From Caldifarciminota bacterium (GTDB lineage: Bacteria > Hydrothermota > Tepidihabitantia > Tepidihabitantales > Tepidihabitantaceae), in assembly GCA_903908785.1 (NCBI GenBank), contig CAIVTL010000167.1, forward strand, positions 1 through 6,301: a stretch of DNA of 6,301 bases. Direction: 5' to 3'. Each line of letters opens with the position of its first letter. The first letter of the stretch is position 1. Under the pieces are notes generated by a model, which was not told the origin of the DNA, did not search any database, and saw only the letters and a program-made list of their open reading frames with translations. Of the stretch, positions 1 through 5,760 are shown piece after piece. Both the position numbers and the translations under genes were made by a program.

Positions 1-2765
1 GCGCTCAGGCTGATGCCCTCGCGCAGAGTATCCAGGGCGTAGAGGTGCTCGCGCCACCGGCTGTCGATCGCGTACAGGAATACGCTTCGGCAGAGGTTGC
101 CAAACTGCTTGTCACCCAACTCCTGCCGACGCTCATCATACCGGCGGGAAGCGATGTCTGTCAAGATTTGACGCAATGACTCCGGCGTCGCCTCCCGGCG
201 CTCGTCCTCGCCCGACTGGAGGTCGGCAAGGAAAGTCATCTGCAATTCGCCCCGCAGTCCGTCCCAGTCCCACTCGTCCGCGCGCTTCCCCGCCGCCACC
301 GTCTTGTCCACAAAGTCATCGACCAATCCCTTGGCCATGTCGTCATAGACGGCTCGGAGCCGGTCAGGGGCGGCGGGTTCAGCGGCGACGGGTTCAGGGG
401 TTCCGGGGTTCGGGGGTTCGGGTGTCGGGCCGGAACCCCCGGACCCCTGACCCCCCGAACCCTCTTCTTCTCTCAGCACCGCGTCGCGAATCGTGTAGAC
501 CGCCTCCCGCTGCCGGTTCATGACGTCGTCGTACTCCAGCAGGTGCCGCCGGATTTCCCGGTTGCGTTCTTCGACCCGCTTCTGAGCACCCTCTATCGCG
601 CGCGTGACCAGAGCGTGTTCAATCGGTTCGTCGTCTTTGGCCCCGAACTGGTCCATCAGTTTCGCGACCCGCTCGGACCCGAACAGCCGCATCAGGTCAT
701 CCTCCAGCGAAAGGAAGAACCGCGACGAACCGGGGTCGCCCTGCCGGCCCGAGCGTCCGCGCAACTGGTCGTCGATTCGCCGCGCCTCATGCCGCTCGGT
801 GCCGATAATGTACAGGCCGCAGGGCACGTCCTTGAGGCATCGGCCCGGTTCCGCCTCCCAGTGCGCGCACGCGCCTCCGCTGTGCTCTACGAGGTAGCAG
901 CCCTCGCCTTTGACCACGCCGGTACCGAGCTTAATGTCGGTGCCGCGACCGGCCATGTTCGTGGCAATCGTGACCGCCCCGGGCTGGCCCGCGTCTTTGA
1001 TGATCTCGCCCTCGTGCTGGTGGAACTTGGCGTTCAGCACGACGTGGTTAATCTTCCGCCGCCGGAGCATGTCGGATATGACCTGGGACACGTCAACCGA
1101 AGTCGTTCCGACCAGAATCGGCCGGCCGCGCTCGTGCCAGGTCTCAATTTCGTCGACGACCGCGCCGTACTTGCCCGCGCGGGTCTTGTGCACGATGTCC
1201 GGGTAGTCAATCCGGCGCCCCGGTTCGTTGGTCGGTATCGCCACGACGTCGCGCTTGTAGACGGCAAAGAGCTCCCCGGCGATCGTCATCGCCGTGCCGC
1301 TCATGCCGGCCAGCTTTCGGTACATCCGGAAGTAGTTCTGCAGGGTGATGGTGGCGAAAGTCTGGGTGTCGCCCTGCACCTTGACGTTTTCCTTGGCCTC
1401 GAGCGCACTGTGGAGACCGTCAGAGTAGCGCCGGCCCGGCATCAACCGGCCCGTGAATTCGTCGACGATGATGACCTTGCTGTCCTGGACCACGTAGTCG
1501 ACGTCCTTCTCAAACAAGGAGAACGCTTTCAGCAGGGCGCTGAAACTGTGCAGCAGTTCGCTCTTCTGCGCGTAGCGCTGGTACACTTCTTCCCGCGCCT
1601 TCAGTTTCTCCTGCGGCGTAACGCTCGTGTAGTGGTCGACCCGAGCCAGCTCTTCGCCCAGGTCCGGCAGCACAAACGCCTCCGAGTCCCCGGGCGCGAG
1701 TTCCTTTCGCCCCCTATCGGTCAGCGCGACCGAATGGTCATGCTCGTCAATCACAAAGTAGAGCTTCTCGTCAATCTCCGGGAAGCGCTTGTCCCGGATG
1801 AAGTTGAGCTCGGTGCGCTCGATCAGCGACTTCACGCCCTGCCGCTGTTCGGCCTCCAGGAGCTTCTTGTTCTTGGGCGAGCCGCGCCGGACCGTCAGCA
1901 GCCGGACGCCGGCCTCCGCATCGTCACTGGCATCCAGCAGCTTCAGCCCCTCGGCGGCGAAGCGGTTGGCCAGGAGGCTCTGCTGGCCGAAGAGCCGCCG
2001 CACCTGCGGAGTGAGTTTGTCGAAGCCTTTGTCGGTGGCCTCAACCGGGCCCGAGATGATGAGCGGCGTGCGCGCCTCATCGACCAGGATAATGTCGACC
2101 TCATCGACAATGGCGTAACCGAAGCCGCGCTGCACCTTGTCCTGCCAGCGCCCGACCATGTTGTCACGCAGATAGTCGAACCCGAACTCGTTGTTCGTGC
2201 CGTAGGTCACATCCGCGTTGTAGTGTGGCTTGCGCTCGGTCGGCTCCATCCCCTGCTGGATGCAGCCAACGGTCAGGCCGAGCGACTCGTAGACCGGCCC
2301 CATCCACTCGCGGTCACGCAGGGCAAGATAGTCGTTCACCGTAACCAGGTGCGCGCCCTCCTTCGCCAGCGCATTCAGGTACAACGGCATCGTCGCGACC
2401 AGGGTCTTGCCCTCCCCGGTGCGCATCTCGGCAACCTTCCCCTCATGCAGCACCATCCCGCCGATGAGCTGGACGTCGAATGGCACCATGTCCCATGTCG
2501 TTTCCAGACCGGTCACCGTCCACTTCTTGCCCAGCAGGCGCCGGCACGCCTCCTTGACCAGGGCGAAGGCCTCCGGCATGATGTCGTCGAGCGTCTCGCC
2601 CTCGCGGATGCGGGCGACGAACTCCTCGGTCTTCTTCGGCAGTTCCGGGTCCGCGAGCTGCTTGTAGGATTCCCAGACCTCGTTTATCTCGGCGACCCGC
2701 AGCCAGAGCCGCTTGACCTCGCGGTCGCTCTTGGACGGAATGAGGCCCTTCAGGAAACTCAGCAT
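1..2765 (-). CDS. secA: Preprotein translocase ATPase SecA, C-terminus cut by window edge
   Basis: SecA is the cytoplasmic/peripheral membrane ATPase that pushes unfolded preproteins through SecYEG. My reading gives 921 uninterrupted residues from ATG 2765 (N-terminus MLSFLKGLIPSKSDR) to the window edge. Visible landmarks: Walker A MRTGEGKTL at about 114-122; the DEVD..LVDEARTPLIISG motif-II region at 222-238; an enlarged substrate-binding (PPXD) region at about 240-440; VDEFTGRLMPGRRYSDGLH at 434-452; MSGTA at 488-492; second nucleotide-binding domain with TNMAGRGTDIKLG at 602-614 and RRIDDQLRGRSGRQGDPGSS at 662-681; helical scaffold with LLEYDDVMNRQR at 742-753; and the late scaffold motif WREHLYALDTLREGI at 904-918. 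The distal C-terminal residues lie outside. Two oddities are a four-cysteine insert at 617-649 and a Gly/Ser then Pro-rich insert at 769-800 made by a repeat element. No clear Shine-Dalgarno precedes the ATG. It follows the HEAT-repeat gene by 153 nt, probably in one operon. Family assignment is very secure. Confidence 0.98.
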   Translation of the reverse strand, partial: MLSFLKGLIPSKSDREVKRLWLRVAEINEVWESYKQLADPELPKKTEEFVARIREGETLDDIMPEAFALVKEACRRLLGKKWTVTGLETTWDMVPFDVQLIGGMVLHEGKVAEMRTGEGKTLVATMPLYLNALAKEGAHLVTVNDYLALRDREWMGPVYESLGLTVGCIQQGMEPTERKPHYNADVTYGTNNEFGFDYLRDNMVGRWQDKVQRGFGYAIVDEVDIILVDEARTPLIISGPVEATDKGFDKLTPQVRRLFGQQSLLANRFAAEGLKLLDASDDAEAGVRLLTVRRGSPKNKKLLEAEQRQGVKSLIERTELNFIRDKRFPEIDEKLYFVIDEHDHSVALTDRGRKELAPGDSEAFVLPDLGEELARVDHYTSVTPQEKLKAREEVYQRYAQKSELLHSFSALLKAFSLFEKDVDYVVQDSKVIIVDEFTGRLMPGRRYSDGLHSALEAKENVKVQGDTQTFATITLQNYFRMYRKLAGMSGTAMTIAGELFAVYKRDVVAIPTNEPGRRIDYPDIVHKTRAGKYGAVVDEIETWHERGRPILVGTTSVDVSQVISDMLRRRKINHVVLNAKFHQHEGEIIKDAGQPGAVTIATNMAGRGTDIKLGTGVVKGEGCYLVEHSGGACAHWEAEPGRCLKDVPCGLYIIGTERHEARRIDDQLRGRSGRQGDPGSSRFFLSLEDDLMRLFGSERVAKLMDQFGAKDDEPIEHALVTRAIEGAQKRVEERNREIRRHLLEYDDVMNRQREAVYTIRDAVLREEEGSGGQGSGGSGPTPEPPNPGTPEPVAAEPAAPDRLRAVYDDMAKGLVDDFVDKTVAAGKRADEWDWDGLRGELQMTFLADLQSGEDERREATPESLRQILTDIASRRYDERRQELGDKQFGNLCRSVFLYAIDSRWREHLYALDTLREGISLS
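135..164 (-). promoter_or_regulatory. Possible internal sigma-70-like promoter within secA
   Basis: On the minus strand, TTGACA (164-159) is separated by 18 nt from TATGAT (140-135), a one-mismatch -10 box. It lies inside the secA reading frame and would transcribe the end of secA and whatever follows outside the window. The match is good for GC-rich DNA, but coding sequence can contain such boxes by chance and the spacing is one longer than optimal. Confidence 0.25.
390..462. repeat. Inverted 8-nt-unit palindromic element A, inside secA
   Basis: Four consecutive 8-nt units of the form GGGTTCNG (390-397, 398-405, 406-413, 414-421) are followed by the core GTGTCGGGC (422-430). Four inverted units follow: CGGAACCC, CCGGACCC, CTGACCCC and CCGAACCC (431-462). 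The total is 73 bp (32+9+32), with no gap between units. One more GGGTTCAG copy sits at 375-382. The element is in frame in secA. One arm encodes a Gly/Ser-rich stretch and the other a Pro/Glu-rich stretch (residues about 769-792). The core is identical over 9 nt to the core of the element at 4475-4549. The structure is directly visible; mobility is inferred. Confidence 0.85.
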
Positions 2766-2783
2766 ATCAGTGGCTCGGCGCAA

Positions 2784-2909
2784 GTCCAAAGGACAAAGTA
2801 CAAGGGACTAAGCAAGTGGCAAGTATGAAGGCCAAACCCGACTCGGTCTTTCCACTTTGTCCTTTCCCAGTTGCTTTGTCCTTAGTCCTTACCACTTCGT
2901 CCTTTCTCT
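2784..2909. repeat. Inverted 7-nt-unit palindromic element C between HEAT gene and secA
   Basis: The left arm is in 7-nt phase on the plus strand from GTCCAAA at 2784: GGACAAA 2791, GTACAAG 2798, GGACTAA 2805, GCAAGTG 2812, GCAAGTA 2819. The right arm holds inverted heptads: TTTCCAC 2849, TTTGTCC 2856, TTTGTCC 2875, TTAGTCC 2882, TTACCAC 2889, TTCGTCC 2896, with one phase jump at 2870-2874. GGACAAA pairs with TTTGTCC and GGACTAA with TTAGTCC. The centre contains CCCGACTC (2837-2844), reverse complement GAGTCGGG, close to the GTGTCGGG core of the two coding-region elements. It fills nearly the whole gap between the HEAT gene stop (2919) and secA. An RNA through it could fold into a long imperfect hairpin, but there is no terminal U-tract to call it a terminator. 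Confidence 0.8.
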
Positions 2910-2918
2910 GCCGCCGCC

Positions 2919-4808
2919 TCACGCCTTCTCCAATCGCCTTATCGCGCTCTCGATCTCCCTGCGGACTTCCTCGAATCCTTCCTTGGCCAGCGCGGCCCGC
3001 AACGGCCCGACCTGCTGCTCGTCCCCGATGGCACCGAGCGCGACCGCCGCCTGCTGCCTTACTTCCTGACTCGTGTCGGAAAGCAGATGGCTCACGTCTG
3101 CCGCCGCGTCGCGCGCGCGCAGCGAGCCGAGCAGCTTTACGACCCCGAGGCGGACGTTCTCATCCCGGTCCTTGAGTAGCGACACCAGGTGTGCCATTGC
3201 GGACGGGCCCGCCTGCCGCGCCGCTCTCCAGTCCTGCTTTGCGCAGAGGTACCGGATTCTGTCCTCGGGTTCGGTTGGTATCCGGCCCTGGGCGGCAAGC
3301 GCCTCGGCCGCGGCGAGCCGAACCGCGGCGTCCTCGTCGGCCAGCGCGCGTGTCAGCCCTGCGGTACTGACCGGGTCGGGCGAAAGCCCGCTCGTGAACG
3401 TCCGAGCCGCCGATTCGCGCGCCGCCGGATTCCGGTCCTCAAGCAACGTCCGGACCAGATGCTCGACCGCGTCCGGGTGCTTTCTCAGCGATTCGACCGC
3501 GGCATCCCGCACGACCGGCTCGCCGTCACGGAGCGCAAAGACCAGCCGCTCCAGCACGGCCTCGTGCATCGGGTCGCTCGTTTCAACGTGGACATCGGCC
3601 AGCACTTCAGTCGCCGCCAGCCGCACCTCCGTCTCAAGACTGCTCATCGCGTCCACCAGCAGCCCAACCGTCCGTGGTGCGTTGGCCCTCGCCAGCAACC
3701 GGATGACCGTCACCTTCAGGCCCGGCGACTCGGTATGAGACTCCATCACCGCCGCCAGTCGCTCCGCAGCCCGGTCCCCGCCGAGCGCGGCCAGGTGCTC
3801 GACGAGTCCGGCGCGGAGGTCCGGCAGCCCTTCATCCTGCAGGTCGGTCAGCCCCTCGCGGGCAAACCTCGGTTCAATTGTTTCGACCAGCATCGCCGGG
3901 TCCGTGGTCTGACCGACCAGACCGGCAAGCTCCGATACCGCCTTGCTCCGCAGCTCCGGACGCCTCGCCTGCGCGCAGTACCAGTCAAGCTTCTCTTCGA
4001 TGGTCCCGGGCTGCCAGCCGCGGCGCAGCAGCACATCGAGCGCGAGTTGGCTGCGCTCCGGCTCCGAACTGTGCAGCGCCTCGACAATCGCGGCCAGTCC
4101 CTCGGACGGCTTTACTTCCAGCAGTGCCTTGAACCCGACCTCGTGCAACTCGTACAGGCCGGCAAGCCGGCGCACATAGTCGCGGTATTCGGGATGGGAA
4201 CGGTCGTATTCGTCAAGCGTACCGTTCAGTTCGGTAACCGCGTCTTCCAGCTCGTGCAGGGCCTGTGCGTATTCGCCCTCAAACCGGTCGCCCCGGCCCG
4301 CCCATCGTCCCATCTCCTTGGTTCGCTCGCGCAGACGGTCAACCTGCTCCCGGCCCGGCCCGCTCACGGCGTGAAGCTCGTGCACGCGGAAGCGATTGAC
4401 CACCTTGGCGGCGACGCCGACGTCGCTCTCCAGCTTCTCCCAGGAAGTCTGTGGGTCGTCAAGCACGGCGGCAAGGATTCCCGGAATCGAGGATTCAAGG
4501 GGTCCAGTGCCCGACACTTGAGTCCTGGAATCCTTGACCCCTCGACCCCTTTCCGCTGGCAGCGACGGCAACCGACACAACGCGTCGAGCAGGTAGTTCA
4601 CGCTGCTGGACGTTGCCTGCCCGCCCGCCTCGGCAAACTGCTGTCTGCCATTCTCAATTGCTGGTTCGAGGGTACCTAGAAAATCGCTCAGTCTTCCGGT
4701 CGGGTCGCGGCGCTCCCTGGGGTCGAAGTTCTGAAGCTTCTCCCAACCGGCGATGAGCGCATCGACCCCGGCCCGCCCGTCCTTCGGCTTCTTGCGCAGA
4801 AAGAACAT
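2919..4808 (-). CDS. HEAT-repeat protein of unknown function, 629 aa
   Basis: This is a large, soluble, mostly alpha-helical protein with no signal peptide or membrane segment. Residues 1-80 look like a helical domain (MFFLRKKPKDG start). Residues 87-112 are encoded by an inserted palindromic repeat. Residues about 140-230 are charged helices with possible coiled coil. From about 235 to the end the paired-helix pattern of HEAT repeats is clear, with lines such as EVRLAATEVLADV (394-406), VVRDAAVESLRKH (432-444), AVRLAAAEALAAQG (495-508), NVRLGVVKLLGSL (551-563) and EVRQQAAVALGAIG (582-595). HEAT arrays usually act as protein-binding scaffolds; no catalytic motif is visible. ATG 4808 is the first start after an in-frame TGA and has no obvious Shine-Dalgarno. 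The gene precedes secA on the same strand with a 153-nt gap, so co-transcription is likely. The specific role is unknown; a link to secretion is only suggested by position. Confidence 0.9.
   Translation of the reverse strand: MFFLRKKPKDGRAGVDALIAGWEKLQNFDPRERRDPTGRLSDFLGTLEPAIENGRQQFAEAGGQATSSSVNYLLDALCRLPSLPAERGRGVKDSRTQVSGTGPLESSIPGILAAVLDDPQTSWEKLESDVGVAAKVVNRFRVHELHAVSGPGREQVDRLRERTKEMGRWAGRGDRFEGEYAQALHELEDAVTELNGTLDEYDRSHPEYRDYVRRLAGLYELHEVGFKALLEVKPSEGLAAIVEALHSSEPERSQLALDVLLRRGWQPGTIEEKLDWYCAQARRPELRSKAVSELAGLVGQTTDPAMLVETIEPRFAREGLTDLQDEGLPDLRAGLVEHLAALGGDRAAERLAAVMESHTESPGLKVTVIRLLARANAPRTVGLLVDAMSSLETEVRLAATEVLADVHVETSDPMHEAVLERLVFALRDGEPVVRDAAVESLRKHPDAVEHLVRTLLEDRNPAARESAARTFTSGLSPDPVSTAGLTRALADEDAAVRLAAAEALAAQGRIPTEPEDRIRYLCAKQDWRAARQAGPSAMAHLVSLLKDRDENVRLGVVKLLGSLRARDAAADVSHLLSDTSQEVRQQAAVALGAIGDEQQVGPLRAALAKEGFEEVRREIESAIRRLEKA
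4475..4549. repeat. Inverted 8-nt-unit palindromic element B, inside HEAT-repeat gene
   Basis: The plus strand carries four 8-nt units (GGATTCCC 4475, GGAATCGA 4483, GGATTCAA 4491, GGGGTCCA 4499). The 11-nt core GTGCCCGACAC (4507-4517) follows, then four inverted units (TTGAGTCC 4518, TGGAATCC 4526, TTGACCCC 4534, TCGACCCC 4542). The unit consensus is GGRNTCNR. The total is 75 bp (32+11+32), exactly 25 codons, so an insertion keeps the reading frame. It encodes HEAT-protein residues about 87-112 (within RGVKDSRTQVSGTGPLESS). The GCCCGACAC part of the core is the exact reverse complement of the core of the element in secA (422-430). Confidence 0.88.
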
Positions 4809-4968
4809 AATTTGGGCTGCTCAGACCTCTGCCGGCTGTTGCTCGGGTAATTCTCGCGGTCTTGTGTTCATAAATCTCAGTGCCGGAGACAAGGAAACAA
4901 TGACGCGAACGAGCGCCAGTGGCCGCTCAAGCCGCGCCCGTTCGTGATGCCGTCGATTCGGCGATTGA

Positions 4969-4982
4969 ACTATTCGAATAGT
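4969..4982. promoter_or_regulatory. 14-bp perfect palindrome, candidate operator
   Basis: ACTATTCGAATAGT is identical to its reverse complement. It lies 18-31 nt downstream of the -10 box of the minus-strand promoter, hence roughly +11 to +24 of the predicted transcript. A dimeric regulator bound here could block early elongation. It is AT-rich in GC-rich surroundings. No regulator gene is present to link to it, so the operator role is inferred. Confidence 0.5.
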
Positions 4983-4999
4983 CCCCGGAATCGAGCAGA

Positions 5000-5028
5000 A
5001 TTCTACCGGTGAAGTGGGCTAATGTCAA
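5000..5028 (-). promoter_or_regulatory. Sigma-70-type promoter for the HEAT-repeat/secA unit
   Basis: The minus strand reads TTGACA (5028-5023), 17 nt, then TAGAAT (5005-5000): a consensus -35, a one-mismatch -10 and optimal spacing. Transcription would start near 4993-4995, giving a leader of about 185 nt before ATG 4808. This is the best promoter match in the window. Confidence 0.7.
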
Positions 5029-5137
5029 GAAACCGCGCCTCTTAGGTGTGAAAGCACCGAGAGGAATAACCGCAGACGACACGCAGTGTCGCCCCGACGA
5101 AGGAGGGGTCTCGCCCGGCCGGAGTCAGGGAAATCCA

Positions 5138-5160
5138 CAGATTACGCAGATTACGCAGAT
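5138..5160. repeat. 9-bp tandem repeat (CAGATTACG)
   Basis: CAGATTACG occurs at 5138-5146 and 5147-5155, followed by a partial CAGAT at 5156-5160. On the minus strand this reads as repeated ATCTGCGTA ending in ATCTGTGG. I remember similar short runs scattered in many environmental bacterial genomes, but cannot check that here. It lies about 85 bp from the TTTCGTG repeat and the two may form arms of one element. Confidence 0.75.
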
Positions 5161-5245
5161 CGAGTTACCGAACCCCGGAGGGCCACACCAGCTACGAGCG
5201 CGGAAGTTCGCCGCATCCGCGAGGATTTCTTGGGTGATGGTCTGC

Positions 5246-5261
5246 TTTCGTGATTTCGTGG
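5246..5261. repeat. 8-bp tandem repeat (TTTCGTGR)
   Basis: TTTCGTGA (5246-5253) is directly followed by TTTCGTGG (5254-5261); the minus strand reads CCACGAAATCACGAAA. It is short, but resembles the neighbouring 9-bp repeat in style and may belong with it. Confidence 0.5.
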
Positions 5262-5291
5262 CTCGGTTTCCGTTGCTGCACCGTGACCCGC

Positions 5292-5555
5292 AAGACGCCG
5301 TCGGAGTCGGCGTGAGAATCCCCCCGAAAGTCCCTCTGGAAATCGCGCCAAGAGTCGGCACTCGGGTCGCGATGCGAATCGGCCAGAGAACCGGGTTGGC
5401 AATCACCGCAAGAACCCGCCCGCAGGTCACGTTCCGACAGGGCCCGGTCATCGAAGTCCAAGCCGGCCGCAGAATCGCCGAGAAAGTCCATCCGCCAACC
5501 CCCGCGACAGCCCCGGTGGAAATCGCCCCCTGAACCGTTCTGGAAACGGTTCCCA
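5292..5555. repeat. 12-nt periodic degenerate tract, about 22 units
   Basis: Split into 12-mers from 5292, 21 successive units to 5543 keep one phase without indels and fit RARYCS followed by six freer bases. Examples are GAATCGGCCAGA (5376), GAATCGCCGAGA (5472) and AAATCGCGCCAA (5340). By my count position 2 is A in 18 of 21, position 4 is a pyrimidine in 19 of 21 and position 5 is C in 20 of 21. Every reading frame therefore shows tetrapeptide periodicity: for example [EKQ][SP]xx on the plus strand in the 5316 frame, [RKE][IV]xx in another plus frame, and xDSx/RDFx on the minus strand. No frame has a convincing start and ribosome binding site, so I call it a repeat, possibly a decayed coding repeat. 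Confidence 0.75.
5532..5552. other. Stem-loop at the end of the 12-nt tract
   Basis: GAACCGTT (5532-5539) and AACGGTTC (5545-5552) form a perfect 8-bp stem with a 5-nt loop. A second 5-bp GC stem follows at 5556-5560/5564-5568 and a third (AGCCTG/CAGGCT) at 5581-5599. None has a U-tract on either strand, so a terminator role is not supported. Confidence 0.4.
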
Positions 5556-5685
5556 CCGCGGTTCGCGGGGCGTCGATTCCAGCCTGTTTCCTGCAGGCTA
5601 TTCCGCTAACATGCGACGCTACAAAGAGATACGCAAAGGCCCCGAAATGAGATGAAGATTCCTGAGCAAATCGAGCCTTGGCGGA

Positions 5686-5699
5686 CATATAACTATATG
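5686..5699 (+). promoter_or_regulatory. AT-rich palindromic -10-like block before the small gene
   Basis: CATATA-AC-TATATG is an inverted repeat and contains TATAAC (5688-5693), a plausible -10 box in otherwise GC-rich DNA. The best -35 at suitable spacing (TGAGCA, 5664-5669) is poor. It lies about 65-75 nt upstream of ATG 5761. It is a promoter candidate only. Confidence 0.35.
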
Positions 5700-5704
5700 A
5701 AGGC

Positions 5705-5718
5705 CCATGCGCGCATGG
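5705..5718. promoter_or_regulatory. 14-bp perfect palindrome CCATGCGCGCATGG, candidate operator
   Basis: The sequence equals its own reverse complement and sits between the -10-like block (5688-5693) and the start codon at 5761, which would be just after a transcript start. It could be an operator or an mRNA hairpin. A GC-rich background makes chance palindromes somewhat more likely. Confidence 0.35.
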
Positions 5719-5760
5719 CGCGGCCGGACCTGAAGGACCGACAAACTGAAAGGAAAAGAC

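Larger units (their letters stand above)
4809..5760. other. 952-bp control and repeat region without a convincing protein gene
   Basis: This stretch lies between the divergently transcribed HEAT-secA unit and the small plus-strand gene. From left to right it holds the minus-strand leader (4809 to about 4993), a 14-bp palindrome and promoter (4969-5028), a small CGACAC/GTGTCG hairpin (5077-5091), 9-bp and 8-bp direct repeats (5138-5160, 5246-5261), a 12-nt-period tract (5292-5555), hairpins (5532-5552, 5556-5568, 5581-5599) and a short AT-rich promoter-like block plus palindrome before 5761. Several open frames cross it on both strands, but they run through repeats and lack ribosome binding sites, so none is called. 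Confidence 0.7.

Noticed and set aside
543..2828. Open frame of 761 codons on the plus strand
   Set aside because: It lies in exact codon register opposite secA, whose conserved motifs are read from the minus strand without interruption. High-GC codon use keeps the opposite strand free of stops. Its product shows no recognisable domain.
2784..2909. Intrinsic terminator between the HEAT gene and secA
   Set aside because: The arms are long and imperfect, with no GC-rich short stem followed by a U-tract on the minus strand. The heptad periodicity explains the inverted structure better.
3189..4679. Open frame of 496 codons on the plus strand opposite the HEAT gene
   Set aside because: It is antisense to a protein with clear HEAT periodicity, has no ribosome binding site, and its composition is that of a GC-rich shadow frame.
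5138..5160. CRISPR array
   Set aside because: Repeats are 9 bp with no spacers of regular length and no cas genes; the other arrays likewise lack repeat-spacer organisation.
5009..5533. Plus-strand frame of 174 codons starting with GTG
   Set aside because: It begins within the minus-strand promoter and runs through the 9-bp, 8-bp and 12-nt repeats. There is no Shine-Dalgarno, and the tetrapeptide pattern appears in other frames as well.
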